From: JAQUCI01 sp034932685
GTDB taxonomy: Bacteria > Bacillota_I > Bacilli_A > Erysipelotrichales > Erysipelotrichaceae
Assembly (NCBI GenBank): GCA_034932685.1
Contig: JAYFOM010000042.1
Coordinates: 1 to 64,000, forward strand
Reading direction: 5' to 3'
Length of the DNA: 64,000 nucleotides
Shown here: positions 1 through 9,198 of the stretch, one piece after another
How positions within the stretch are numbered: the first letter of the stretch is position 1
Layout of the letters: each line of letters begins with the position of its first letter
Made by a program: the position numbers and the translations under genes
The notes under the pieces: generated by a model
Told to the model about the DNA's origin: nothing
Databases searched by the model: none
Seen by the model: the letters and a program-made list of their open reading frames with translations, nothing else

Positions 1-155
1 TTTTTTCTTTAACAGCAATAGAGAATTTCGATATCTTCCCACATACGCAAGCCCACAGTGGATATGTTCCCTCAAAGAGAATTCAGTAAAAAAGGAAAAT
101 GGAAATTGTCCTTTGACAGCTATCCGCTCATCTCAAAACATGTTGAGACAGTAGT

Positions 156-728
156 TTGGATGTCACGGATTTGAAAAGAGAAAACATGGACGCAATAATG
201 CTGATAGAACCTTGTATGGAATATGGCGATGAAATATGGGATTTTCGTCGTGAAATCATTGATTGTGATGCTGAAAACGAAGACCAATTTGCCGGATGTA
301 TATCTTTGGATAAATGTAAGACACCGGAAGAGTATATACGGATATGTTCATTAAGAAAGGATCCGGAAACTTGCAATGAGGTTGGAGTTTCAGTTCCGTC
401 CCATACTTATATTGCAATTAGAAAATCAGACAAAAGAGTGGTCGGGATCATCGATTTGAGACACCACATCAATCATCCAATACTCGGTACATGGGGTGGT
501 CATTGCGGTTATTCTGTCCGCCCATCAGAACGCGGAAAAGGATATGCAAAGAAAATGCTACAACTAAATCTATGCAATGCAAGGTCTTTAAAAATCCATA
601 AGTTACTTGTTACTTGTTGCTGTCAAAACATCGCAAGCGAAAAAGTAATTATTGCTAATGGCGGAGTATTTGAAAATATCATTTCGGTTGATGGTTGCGA
701 AATGAAGAGATATTGGATAACAGTTTGA
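156..728 (+). CDS. GNAT family N-acetyltransferase (TTG start)
   Basis: A predicted acyl-CoA-dependent acetyltransferase of about 190 residues. The acetyl-CoA binding motif A is seen as VRPSERGKGYA at residues 121-131, followed by the usual NIASEKVIIANGG helix near residue 160. The substrate cannot be told. The reading frame is closed by TGA at 144-146, so the earliest start is TTG at 156; ATG at 186 is an alternative, and neither has a good ribosome binding site. An ATG with a good AAGGAAA site lies at about 100 but its frame closes after five codons, so the original 5' end may be damaged. Codon use here is more GC-rich than in the neighbours, which hints at acquisition. Confidence 0.75.
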   Translation: MDVTDLKRENMDAIMLIEPCMEYGDEIWDFRREIIDCDAENEDQFAGCISLDKCKTPEEYIRICSLRKDPETCNEVGVSVPSHTYIAIRKSDKRVVGIIDLRHHINHPILGTWGGHCGYSVRPSERGKGYAKKMLQLNLCNARSLKIHKLLVTCCCQNIASEKVIIANGGVFENIISVDGCEMKRYWITV

Positions 729-1156
729 TTCAAGGAATGGATTGTTGTTAAAGTTCGTGTAGATATGTTTCCGAACACAATGAAAGTGGACGGGTTTCCA
801 TATACTAAATATATTCATAGTGGTGATTCGGGGTATCTTGAGTGTGTAGTGAGGCTAAGCAAACTTAAAATCCACTAATTAAATAGTTATATTTGATAGG
901 TATGAATAAATACAAATGGTAATTTTCTTTTATTCCGATATCGGTATATTACCAACATCATATCGATATCGTTGTATCTACTTATATAATGTGATTCCGT
1001 TGTTGAGTTAAAGAAAATGAATTGATTATTGATGTTAACAATGCTCATGGATATAATCAAGATGATCTAAAAAAAGCAATTAAGTTTGTTTGTCTAATCA
1101 TATAATGATTAGTCTTTTTTGTAATCTTTATGTATTAGAATATTTAACTAGTACAT
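729..1156. other. Intergenic region with possible gene remnants
   Basis: No complete gene is visible between the acetyltransferase and the promoter at 1157. Two short open stretches look protein-like: one of about 37 codons from 763 and one of about 32 codons ending at 1092, containing IIDVNNAHGYNQDDLKKA. Neither has a ribosome binding site and I cannot assign either to a family. They may be remnants of decayed genes. A terminator-like hairpin follows at 1094. Confidence 0.35.
1094..1120 (+). terminator. Rho-independent terminator (weak)
   Basis: CTAATCA and TGATTAG form a 7-bp AT-rich stem with a short loop, followed by TCTTTTTT. It may be a relic of the decayed upstream region. Confidence 0.45.
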
Positions 1157-1184
1157 TTTACAAGTTAAGCAATAAAGCTATAAT
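1157..1184 (+). promoter_or_regulatory. Sigma-70 type promoter for the DUF1232 gene
   Basis: TTTACA and a perfect TATAAT are separated by 16 bases, 50 bases ahead of the gene at 1235. Confidence 0.55.
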
Positions 1185-1234
1185 GATTATGATAAGTATA
1201 AAGTGATACAAAAAAATACGAACGTGGTGCAAAG

Positions 1235-1612
1235 ATGAGTAAAGTAGACTTAAGGGCAAAAGCTAAACAATTAAAAACTGATATTCCAGTTGTTTTTTTA
1301 AGTATTAAAAGTAATGAGACACCAATCATTGCCAAGGTTTTAGCAACAATCACCATTATTTATGCTCTTTCACCAATAGATCTAATACCTGATTTTATAC
1401 CAGTATTAGGATATCTAGATGATATTATTATCTTGCCATTTCTAATTTATGCAACCATCAAGCTTATCCCAAAAGATACATTTATGAAACTCAAAAAAGA
1501 AGCAGAAGGAATGTGGCAAGAAGGTAAACCAAAGAAGTGGTATTACGCTGTCCCGTTTGTTTTAGTTTGGCTATTTGTAATTTGGATCATCACAAAAGTA
1601 CTAATAAAATAA
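1235..1612 (+). CDS. YkvA family (DUF1232) small membrane protein
   Basis: A 125-residue protein with the DUF1232 signature YALSPIDLIPDFIPVLGYLDD at about residues 47-67, then a hydrophobic helix, and a second membrane helix at the C-terminus (about 106-122). Members of this family are small membrane proteins of unknown molecular role. A promoter lies at 1157-1184. The ribosome binding site is weak. It stands alone, transcribed in the same direction as the kinase-like gene downstream but separated by 70 bases. Confidence 0.8.
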   Translation: MSKVDLRAKAKQLKTDIPVVFLSIKSNETPIIAKVLATITIIYALSPIDLIPDFIPVLGYLDDIIILPFLIYATIKLIPKDTFMKLKKEAEGMWQEGKPKKWYYAVPFVLVWLFVIWIITKVLIK

Positions 1613-1684
1613 ACAGGTATAGCTAAGAATATCAACATACAGAAAGGACTATGTAAATAGTAAATACATATATAACGAAAACTC

Positions 1685-2626
1685 ATGGAAGATAGTGATA
1701 TTCGCATGATTTGTCATCATCATAATTTAGGATGCCATCATATTAGAAAAGTGATTGGTAGTTTTGACAAAGAACTTTTCATTGTTGATAATAAGTATCT
1801 TATCAGAACATCAAAAAAATCGATGACAACTGAACAAGAAAAAATCAATCGCATCAAAAACTTACATCTAGTACCACATATTCTGTATTCAAGTTCATAT
1901 ATAAAAGAAGAAGTGACATATTATTTGATCATGGATTATCTTAATGGCGAACAATTATATTCGATCATTAATAACTTAAATGATGATAAGATGACGAAAA
2001 TAGGCAATGAAATTTCTTTTTTCTTAACACAGCTACACAGCATAAAAGTTGATAAATATGATATAGGTCATTATATAACCATTATTGCAAATCAAGATAA
2101 TTGGCGTGTTGGTCACAAAAAGTACTGGGATTATATTGTTGATGGATTAAAAAAGCTTAAATTAACTGATACACAAAGGAGCTTGTTGAAGAAAGCTAAT
2201 GATTATATTGAGTGCCATATTTCATGTTTAGATTATCAACAAAAACCATCTTTATTACATAATGACTTCCATTATAAAAACATCATCATAAGTGGTGATA
2301 GTGTTTCTGGCATTATTGATTGGGAATGTTCTCAGTTTGGTGAGATAGATTTTGATTTAATCCATCTACTATACTGGAGCTTTTTTTCAGTATCAAACAA
2401 CAACAATATGGAGAAAATATTTAGAACTGTTTTTATATCTCAAATGAAACAACATCACATTTTAATGATCGAAAAAAGACTAACCATCTATATGCTAGAG
2501 CATGATTTCATTCAATTATTATGGTGTAATGGTAGTGATAAAGATGTATACACATCAAGGATCAAGCGATGCCTTGATGGTGAATTAGAGAGTTATATTG
2601 TTAATCTTATAAAAACATATTTATGA
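1685..2626 (+). CDS. APH-family phosphotransferase
   Basis: A 313-residue kinase-fold protein of the aminoglycoside phosphotransferase / choline kinase superfamily. The catalytic loop HNDFHYKN is at residues 192-199 (catalytic Asp194) and the Mg2+-binding Asp212 is in IIDWE. The N-terminal lobe carries a Lys-poor ATP-binding region and the hinge-like segment LIMDYLNGEQL near residue 82. The substrate could be an aminoglycoside, a macrolide, choline or another small hydroxyl compound. The sequence alone does not decide and resistance should not be assumed. No operon partner is seen. Confidence 0.8.
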   Translation: MEDSDIRMICHHHNLGCHHIRKVIGSFDKELFIVDNKYLIRTSKKSMTTEQEKINRIKNLHLVPHILYSSSYIKEEVTYYLIMDYLNGEQLYSIINNLNDDKMTKIGNEISFFLTQLHSIKVDKYDIGHYITIIANQDNWRVGHKKYWDYIVDGLKKLKLTDTQRSLLKKANDYIECHISCLDYQQKPSLLHNDFHYKNIIISGDSVSGIIDWECSQFGEIDFDLIHLLYWSFFSVSNNNNMEKIFRTVFISQMKQHHILMIEKRLTIYMLEHDFIQLLWCNGSDKDVYTSRIKRCLDGELESYIVNLIKTYL

Positions 2627-2690
2627 AACATTAAATGTTATACGCAATTATTAGCGCTAAAAAACGTAATAGATATCTTATAAAAACATT

Positions 2691-3092
2691 TTAATTAGAA
2701 GCTTTGATCAAAGCGTCTTCAATTGCTTTTAGTATCACTTTGCTACTATATGTAGCATTAGAAACAAGATCGACTTCGATAGATTGTTCATTGATTACAT
2801 TGTCGATTATCGTTTCAGCATCTTTTCCTTTACCATTGTCATGTTTTAGTATATCAATGGTTGTTATACGTTGATTTTCAATTGTTACTTTTACTTCTAC
2901 CGAAACAGGGAATGCTGAGTAAGTACCAACATAATCACCATCTTTAACATTGGTAAGATCTACATCGTTAATCTCTATAAGTGTTAGTTCTTTAAGGTTA
3001 TTTTCTATGTTTGTTAGTATGATTTTACCTGCAATAAAAACAAGTAACAAGACCACTACAATAATAATTAAAACTTTATATTTTTTCTTCAT
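2691..3092 (-). CDS. FMN-binding domain protein, membrane anchored
   Basis: A 133-residue protein with an N-terminal membrane anchor (residues 7-27) and an extracytoplasmic FMN_bind domain (about 50-130). The usual covalent flavinylation motif SGAT(S/T) is replaced by SNATYSS around Thr114, so the Gly is lost while the acceptor Thr is kept. Such domains move electrons in extracytoplasmic flavin chains. The frame stays open upstream to 3380, but the start at 3092 is chosen because GGAGGGTG precedes this ATG. No flavin transferase (ApbE) is in the window, so covalent loading is an inference. Confidence 0.8.
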   Translation of the reverse strand: MKKKYKVLIIIVVVLLLVFIAGKIILTNIENNLKELTLIEINDVDLTNVKDGDYVGTYSAFPVSVEVKVTIENQRITTIDILKHDNGKGKDAETIIDNVINEQSIEVDLVSNATYSSKVILKAIEDALIKASN

Positions 3093-3342
3093 AACACCCT
3101 CCAAACTTGATTTATATCCAGTTAAAATATGAGACTCATAAGATGATATGTCAAGCATAAATTTATGAGCACAAATATTTCTATTGTTAGTTAATATTTC
3201 ATTACTTGGATTTAGTGCATTTAAGATGACAGTTATTAAAGGCGAAATTATAATTAAAATAGATAGATTAATGTGATTGATGACTAATAATAAAGCAAAG
3301 CTTAGCCCAAATGGTAATAACGCTGTAAAGTAAGGAGTAAAT

Positions 3343-3630
3343 ATGAATAAAGAAAACATAAAATCTGAAACAAAACGCAATCAAGATAAAACAATAACAA
3401 TTGTGGATGGTTATACGATCAAGTATCATCGTAACAATAAGACTGTTTGGTCAAAGGGAATAATTGTAGAGGATCAACCACATGGCTATTGGCAGTGGTA
3501 TCGCATCGATGGCACTTTAAAACGCTCAGGTTATTTTGATCATGGCAAACAAATAGGTGAATGGACAACATATGATAGTATGGGTGAAGTATATAAAATA
3601 ACCAATAAAGACGATAATAAAAAAGACTAA
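3343..3630 (+). CDS. MORN-repeat / YwqK-like small protein
   Basis: A 95-residue hydrophilic protein with two MORN_2-like repeats, HGYWQWYRIDGTLKRSGYF and GEWTTYDSMGEVYK, at about residues 47-85. Proteins with such repeats are often annotated as YwqK-type antitoxins, but no toxin gene is adjacent, so that role is not supported here. A strong GTAAGGAG site precedes the ATG. It is convergent with the EIIC-like gene. Confidence 0.7.
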   Translation: MNKENIKSETKRNQDKTITIVDGYTIKYHRNNKTVWSKGIIVEDQPHGYWQWYRIDGTLKRSGYFDHGKQIGEWTTYDSMGEVYKITNKDDNKKD

Positions 3631-3683
3631 GACATATGATCACATTTTGATTCGATAGTGTAAATACAAAGATATATCAAATC

Positions 3684-4712
3684 TTATTTATTTTTAGGCA
3701 ATAACATATCGCCAGGCTTGATCCATTTCTTGCTTCGCATCCATTCACTTATCAAAAGTGAAATGATAGCTGGTAAAATAAAATGCATTAATATAATAGT
3801 AATCAAAAATATATCAAGATTCATTGTATCTTTCATTGCAGCGTAAGCACCGAATTGACCAACCAAACCGCTGGTACCCATGCCAGCACCGATACTGTTG
3901 CTTTCCATTTTAAGGATAGTAGTGCTGATTGGACCAAGTAAAGCGCTGGCGATAATTGGCGGTATCCAAATTTTAGGATTTTTAATGATGTTTGGAATCT
4001 GCAACATTGAAGTTCCCAATCCTTGCGCAATAGCTCCACCGATACCGTTTTCCTTAAAACTAATTACCGCAAAGCCAATCATTTGACACGCACAACCAAC
4101 AAGTGATGCACCAGCTGCGATTCCTGATAAACCAATTGAGATAGCAAGGGCAGCACTGCTAATTGGAAGCGTTAGTATCATACCCATGCTAACAGCTAGG
4201 ATTATGCCCATTGGTATTGGGTGCAAGACCGTTGCGGCATTGATCAATTCACCAAAGGACTTCATAAAACTAGCGATAACAGGACTTAATGTGATACCTA
4301 CTAAGCCACCAACTATAATGGTAAGAGCGGGAACAATCACAATATCTACCTTTGTTTTGCCAGCAATTAGTTTAGAGAATTCTGCCGCTATTAATCCTGC
4401 AATAAAAGCACCCATCGGCTCACCCACAGAGATTATCATTTGACCCGATTCAATGACTTTTATACTACCAGCACCAATCGTGCCGGCTACGATCGATGCG
4501 AAGATGCCAAGTGGAGATGCGTTTACACTATAAGCAACTGCCGCCCCAATGGCTGGCCCCATAAGCATTTGAGCTATACTTCCAAAAGTGATCAGAAACT
4601 GAATATTTGTTAGTTCACCGATCTGTTTTAGAATTAAACCAATGATCAATGATGCAAAAAGTCCTAATGCCATCCCGTTAAGTGTTTTTGTTAAGTACTG
4701 TCTAATTTTCAT
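3684..4712 (-). CDS. PTS EIIC-type membrane permease (PTS_EIIC_2 family)
   Basis: A 342-residue integral membrane protein with around ten hydrophobic segments and Gly/Ala-rich helices, for example GPAIGAAVAYSV and GTSGLVGQFGAYAAM near the C-terminus. It matches the EIIC_2 group of putative phosphotransferase permeases. The start at 4712 is chosen over an upstream in-frame ATG because AAGGAGATG lies at the right distance. No EIIA or EIIB gene is nearby, so it may work with remote partners or as a PTS-independent transporter. The substrate is unknown. Confidence 0.7.
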   Translation of the reverse strand: MKIRQYLTKTLNGMALGLFASLIIGLILKQIGELTNIQFLITFGSIAQMLMGPAIGAAVAYSVNASPLGIFASIVAGTIGAGSIKVIESGQMIISVGEPMGAFIAGLIAAEFSKLIAGKTKVDIVIVPALTIIVGGLVGITLSPVIASFMKSFGELINAATVLHPIPMGIILAVSMGMILTLPISSAALAISIGLSGIAAGASLVGCACQMIGFAVISFKENGIGGAIAQGLGTSMLQIPNIIKNPKIWIPPIIASALLGPISTTILKMESNSIGAGMGTSGLVGQFGAYAAMKDTMNLDIFLITIILMHFILPAIISLLISEWMRSKKWIKPGDMLLPKNK

Positions 4713-5100
4713 GTGTAAGCATCTCCTTGCAGCTTGCAAACTCTAAACATTTAGTCAACGATCGTGTATTTACCTACAATGGTTTATAGCTTTTTCTTGA
4801 AGTTATATAACATTAACTTATCATACATAGTTACTTTCTATATCCGTTTTTCAATAACAGTGATACATAATTATATCACTAGAATAACCAAAACCTCAAT
4901 TTCATTTAAACTCTATATTAAGTTATTTTGAAATGGTTTATGCCACATGCTATGATGAATTCATGATAGTATTAATTGATTCAATAAACATTATTAATTA
5001 AGAGCATTAAAGATGTCTCATACTTATTTCTATTGTAGAATGATCAATATATTTGTTTTTGTAGTATACACATAAAAAGATAAATACGCAGGAGTGTTCA
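4713..5100. other. Divergent intergenic region with inverted repeats
   Basis: This region separates the minus-strand EIIC-like gene from the plus-strand MFS gene. It holds an inverted repeat with 7-bp arms (AGTGATA / TATCACT) at 4859-4880 and a promoter at 4928-4956 overlapped by the palindrome ATGAATTCAT (4954-4963). No coding sequence is seen. The two symmetrical elements may be operators for the divergent genes. Confidence 0.45.
4928..4956 (+). promoter_or_regulatory. Promoter for the MFS transporter, with overlapping palindrome
   Basis: TTGAAA, 17 bases, TATGAT. The -10 box overlaps the palindrome ATGAATTCAT, which could serve as a repressor site. Confidence 0.6.
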
Positions 5101-6315
5101 ATGGAAAACAAGCAATCTATCTTCAAACAACGTAACATTATAGTAATGATCATTTTAGTGATTTTTATAGGCCTTGGCGAGAAAATGGCTGAGCGCTTTT
5201 TACCACTGTATCTCATTGCTCTTGGGGGTAGTACATGGGCAGTCGGTCTATTAAACGCAATGGATAATTTCTTGAGTGCTGTCTACTCATTTCCAGGTGG
5301 TTATATTGCGGATAAGATTGGTTATAAAAAATCACTTAAACTATTTACGCTAATTGCACTTTTTGGTTATGCATTAGTAATTTTAATACCTACTTGGCAA
5401 GCTGTTTTAGTGGGTTCAGTGTTTTTCATAGCGTGGACGGCGGTATCATTACCTGCAATCATGAGTTTAGTAGCAGCGAGCGTCCCTAAAAGTAAAAGAA
5501 GTTTTGGTGTTTCTGTTCATTCTTTCTTTAGAAGAATACCAATGGCTATTGGTCCGATGATTGGTGGAGTTATAATTGGTATTTATGGTAGAGTGCTTGG
5601 TACAAAGATTGCATTCTGTATCGCTTTTGTTCTTGGAATAATTGCCTTGGTGATGATTGATAAGTTTATGGATGATAGTGCGATCACAAATAAAAATAAT
5701 ACGAAGATGAGGTTTTTCGATGCTCTTTCATTAATCAACCCATCATTAAAAAAGCTATTGGCCAGTGATATCCTAATTCGTTTTGCTGAACAGATACCAT
5801 ATGCCTTTGTGGTAATTTGGGTTGTAGAAAATCAAGGATTAACAACAACGCAATTTGGTATCTTAACGGTAATTGAAATGGTAACCGCCATGCTTATATA
5901 CATGCCAGTAGCACTATTGGCTGATAAGTATGGTAAGAAAGCATTCGTAGTGATAACATTTAGCTTTTTTACTTTGTTTCCGGTAATGCTTTTAATTTCA
6001 AAGAGTTTTTGGATGTTTGTTTTAGCCTTCATTATACGTGGTTTAAAAGAATTCGGTGAACCAACAAGAAAAGCATTAATTATGGATTTGGCTCCTGAAG
6101 ATCATAAAGCTAGCGTTTTTGGTGCATACTACTTACTTAGAGACATAGTCGTTTCAATCGCAGCCTTATCAAGTGCTTGGTTGTGGAACATCAGTCCAGC
6201 AACTAATTTTATTGCTGCAATAGCTTTTGGTATTGCTGGTACGATGCTGTTTGCGATATTTGGCGAAGATCTACAAAAACACAATGATAATGAGAATAAA
6301 ACAATAGGATCTTAG
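5101..6315 (+). CDS. MFS transporter
   Basis: A 404-residue major facilitator with about 12 membrane helices. The family A-motif appears after helix 2 as GGYIADKIGYKK (about residues 60-71) and again, weaker, in the second half as ALLADKYGKK. It is likely a proton-coupled exporter or uptake system, but the substrate is not deducible. AGGAG precedes the ATG, and a good promoter lies 145 bases upstream. It is monocistronic. Confidence 0.85.
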   Translation: MENKQSIFKQRNIIVMIILVIFIGLGEKMAERFLPLYLIALGGSTWAVGLLNAMDNFLSAVYSFPGGYIADKIGYKKSLKLFTLIALFGYALVILIPTWQAVLVGSVFFIAWTAVSLPAIMSLVAASVPKSKRSFGVSVHSFFRRIPMAIGPMIGGVIIGIYGRVLGTKIAFCIAFVLGIIALVMIDKFMDDSAITNKNNTKMRFFDALSLINPSLKKLLASDILIRFAEQIPYAFVVIWVVENQGLTTTQFGILTVIEMVTAMLIYMPVALLADKYGKKAFVVITFSFFTLFPVMLLISKSFWMFVLAFIIRGLKEFGEPTRKALIMDLAPEDHKASVFGAYYLLRDIVVSIAALSSAWLWNISPATNFIAAIAFGIAGTMLFAIFGEDLQKHNDNENKTIGS

Positions 6316-6470
6316 ACCTATCAATAATGTGTTTATAGGTATATTTAAGGTTTTAATTGATTTGCTCAATTGATAATAATAGAAAATAAATGATATTTCA
6401 TTGTTTTTTATGATATCGATTGAGATTTTTATTGATTATAAACAAAAAAGTGCTATTGTAATAATTAGAA

Positions 6471-6872
6471 GTGATGTATTCGAGTATGGAAATACGTAAA
6501 TATCAAAGAGAAAAAGATGAAGTAAAACTTATGGCTTTACTTAAAAAAGAAGGAGAAGCTTGGTCTTGTTATTGGCAAGAGGAGGTTTCTTTAAAGTATA
6601 AAGAAGCTTTAGTTAATTCAATAACTTATGTGGCATATGAAGGTGATTTGTTATGTGGTTATTGTCGTGCACTTGATGATCAAGGCTTTTATCTTTATGT
6701 ATGTGACTTATTAGTTGATATTGATCATCGTGGAAAAGCTATTGGTAAACAGCTAATAGAAAAATTAAAGGATGGATATCCGCACCAAAACATTTACATA
6801 ATGTCAGATGTTGACCAGTACTACTTGAAACAAGGCTATCAGCTTATTGGTTCGATCTTTGAAGTAAAATAG
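6471..6872 (+). CDS. Small GNAT family N-acetyltransferase
   Basis: A protein of about 130 residues with a GNAT core: the beta-4 strand YVCDLLVDIDHRGKAIGKQLIEKL (about residues 79-102) contains the acetyl-CoA loop RGKAIG, and the C-terminal YLKQGYQLIG motif is typical. Start codons at 6471 (GTG), 6474 and 6486 (both ATG) are all possible, since no clear ribosome binding site is present. The mRNA leader may be very short. The substrate is unknown. Confidence 0.75.
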   Translation: MMYSSMEIRKYQREKDEVKLMALLKKEGEAWSCYWQEEVSLKYKEALVNSITYVAYEGDLLCGYCRALDDQGFYLYVCDLLVDIDHRGKAIGKQLIEKLKDGYPHQNIYIMSDVDQYYLKQGYQLIGSIFEVK

Positions 6873-7010
6873 AAAATAAAGTTGATTTGTTTATTCATAA
6901 TTAGACAGGCTAATTGAATATGCTACCCCATGCTACTAATGATAGTTACCGCTATGATGATTGTTACCTTAACAATTGTATAAGGTCAACATAGATAAAG
7001 GGGATGTAAT

Positions 7011-8135
7011 ATGAGAAGAATAATTAGTTTTATTGTCGTTTTATGTGTTGGTCTTTCGCTTTTTGCTTGTAGTGATAAAAAAATCGAGTTTAAAGATCCA
7101 GTTCTATCAAAAATGATTAGCGAAGCTCTTGATAAACCAGAAGGTTCTATTACTGTAAAAGATGCTGCAGCAATTACTGAACTTGATCTGCAAATTCAGT
7201 GGCAGGCTCATATACCTGAAGAACTACAAATCAAGGATATAAGCGGTCTTGAACACTTTGTTAATCTTACCAATTTGAACATATCGTTTCATGCTATTGA
7301 AGATATTACTGCTATTGGTAAACTTAGTAAACTTACAGCACTTTCGCTTGGTGGAAACAGAATAAAGAGCATAGCGCCATTGTCTGGATTAACGCAATTG
7401 AAATGGCTTGAATTATTTAATTGTGAGGCCGAAGATTATACTGCTTTGTCAAATCTAGTTAATCTTGAACATTTATCACTTGGTAGAAGCTTGATCAAAG
7501 ATATTAGTGTTCTATCAGGATTAAATCAACTTAGGGAATTAACTATTGATAACACAGAAGTAAGTGATATATCATCGCTTGCAAACTTAGTAAAATTGGA
7601 GAGATTACATCTATCTAACACACCGATAATTGATTTTACACCATTAGAAACAATCTATGACCAATTAAGTGATAAAGATTTTATTTATGTTAAATCACTA
7701 GAAGAATTAGGCTTTCAAATGGACACAAATAATCCCAACGCCGTATTCTATAAGGACAACATAGCAATAATGATCAATCATCAGGAGTGGGGAGTTCCAG
7801 CCATGGATCTTGAAGTAAATTGTGTGCAAACACATATAACCTATCCTGAAAACCAACGTTTGGTTGTGATATACTATCCACTAACAAAGTACTTTGTCTT
7901 TGCTTTATATCAACAAGATGAAGTAATCTTAAATTATATTTATGATATCACCAACGATACACTTAATATTAGTAATGAAGAACAAGAAACAGCTAAAGAA
8001 CTGTACCGTAATATCTTAAATGAACTAGCTGATAAAAAAGGTGCATTAGCTCCGATACCAGTATTTGAAGATGCAATTTATGAAACTTTTGGTATTGGTG
8101 AAGATGCTTTGTTTAATCTTCCATTTAGTAAATAA
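7011..8135 (+). CDS. Leucine-rich-repeat lipoprotein
   Basis: A 374-residue secreted lipoprotein. The signal peptide ends in the lipobox LSLFAC with the lipidated Cys20. Residues 70-220 hold about seven 22-residue LRR units of the internalin/TpLRR sort (L..L..L.L..N.I.DI..L). A non-repeat domain of about 150 residues follows, with no family I recognise. It is likely anchored to the outer face of the membrane and used for protein binding. AAAGGGGATG gives a strong ribosome binding site. No partner is adjacent. Confidence 0.85.
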   Translation: MRRIISFIVVLCVGLSLFACSDKKIEFKDPVLSKMISEALDKPEGSITVKDAAAITELDLQIQWQAHIPEELQIKDISGLEHFVNLTNLNISFHAIEDITAIGKLSKLTALSLGGNRIKSIAPLSGLTQLKWLELFNCEAEDYTALSNLVNLEHLSLGRSLIKDISVLSGLNQLRELTIDNTEVSDISSLANLVKLERLHLSNTPIIDFTPLETIYDQLSDKDFIYVKSLEELGFQMDTNNPNAVFYKDNIAIMINHQEWGVPAMDLEVNCVQTHITYPENQRLVVIYYPLTKYFVFALYQQDEVILNYIYDITNDTLNISNEEQETAKELYRNILNELADKKGALAPIPVFEDAIYETFGIGEDALFNLPFSK

Positions 8136-8194
8136 AGCATTTGATGTTAATATTGTATATAAGTTAGCTTAGCTGTTTAGGTCTAGGAGAAAAA

Positions 8195-9121
8195 ATGAAA
8201 AAAAGCGCATGGAATACTTATGAACTGGCGCGGGTGTTTATCTATCGAAACGCCCGCCCACTTGATATTGCATTATGGCAATACCATTTTGAAAATGGGA
8301 CAAGTGATGCGGTAATTAAAGCGTTATCATACTATCAAAATGATGATGGTGGATTTGCTCATGGACTTGAACCTGATTCACTTAATCCGAATTCATCGCC
8401 TATTCAAACTTGGGTGGCGACAGAGATAATAAATGAGATTGAACTTAATGATACCAACCATCCAATGATCAAGAAAATACTTGCGTATTTAGCAAGTAAA
8501 CAAGACTTCCATAATGGCTTTTGGTTAAACAAAGTAAAGACCAACAATGATTTTCCTCATGCCCCTTGGTGGCATTATAAAGAAAGTGAAAGTGTTGATT
8601 ACAACCCAACAGCTTGTTTAGCAGGATTCATTATTTACTATGCTGATAAAAATAGTGATTTATTTCAATTAGGATTAAAGATTGCTCATCAAGCTATTGC
8701 TTATTATCAAGGTGTAAAAACAATAAATGAAATGCATACGATAGCTAATTATATTAGTTTACTTAAGTATATTGAAAAGGCTAATGTTAGTAATGAATTT
8801 GATCTTGATAGTTTAAAGATTCAGCTAAGAAAACAGGTTACATCCTTGATCACAAAAGACACTAACACATGGACAAGTTTGTATATTTGTAAGCCATCGC
8901 GTTTTATTGATGGAAAAGATAGTATCTATTATCATGATAATAAAGAATTGGCAGATTATGAATGCAGCTTCATAATCCAGTCACAGTTGTCTGATGGCTC
9001 TTATGAAGTGCCTTGGCAATGGCAATCATATCAAAAAGAGTGGCTAATAAGTGAGAACTGGTGGAAATCAGATATTATCATTAAAAACATGCTTTATTTA
9101 AAGGGCTTTGATCTGTTATGA
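8195..9121 (+). CDS. Alpha/alpha-toroid (prenyltransferase/terpene cyclase-like) protein, function unknown
   Basis: A soluble protein of 308 residues. Segments such as YYQNDDGGFAHGLEPDS (about 49-65) and SQLSDGSYEVPWQW (about 269-282) resemble the QW-like repeats of alpha/alpha-toroid proteins such as squalene cyclase and protein prenyltransferase beta folds. No DxDD or Zn-binding motif is evident, so a cyclase or transferase reaction should not be assumed. The gene is 59 bases after the lipoprotein and could be co-transcribed with it. Confidence 0.6.
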   Translation: MKKSAWNTYELARVFIYRNARPLDIALWQYHFENGTSDAVIKALSYYQNDDGGFAHGLEPDSLNPNSSPIQTWVATEIINEIELNDTNHPMIKKILAYLASKQDFHNGFWLNKVKTNNDFPHAPWWHYKESESVDYNPTACLAGFIIYYADKNSDLFQLGLKIAHQAIAYYQGVKTINEMHTIANYISLLKYIEKANVSNEFDLDSLKIQLRKQVTSLITKDTNTWTSLYICKPSRFIDGKDSIYYHDNKELADYECSFIIQSQLSDGSYEVPWQWQSYQKEWLISENWWKSDIIIKNMLYLKGFDLL

Positions 9122-9198
9122 AATTATCTTAGTCATATTAATTGAATCATTAATGTTATAACGTAATAATTAAATTAACAAATGATAAGGAGCGTGTC

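Noticed and set aside
43..140. A gene fragment on the left window edge
   Set aside because: No frame with a recognisable protein or ribosome binding site extends from base 1 through this region.
1685..2626. Calling the APH-family gene an aminoglycoside resistance gene
   Set aside because: The kinase motifs are generic to a family that also includes choline and homoserine kinases; no resistance context is present.
3093..3380. In-frame N-terminal extension of the FMN-binding gene with hydrophobic character
   Set aside because: A good ribosome binding site directly precedes the ATG at 3092, and the extension overlaps the start of a plus-strand gene; AT-rich non-coding DNA often reads as hydrophobic.
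3343..3630. A toxin-antitoxin pair based on the YwqK-like protein
   Set aside because: No small toxin-like gene is adjacent, and MORN-like repeats alone do not show an antitoxin.
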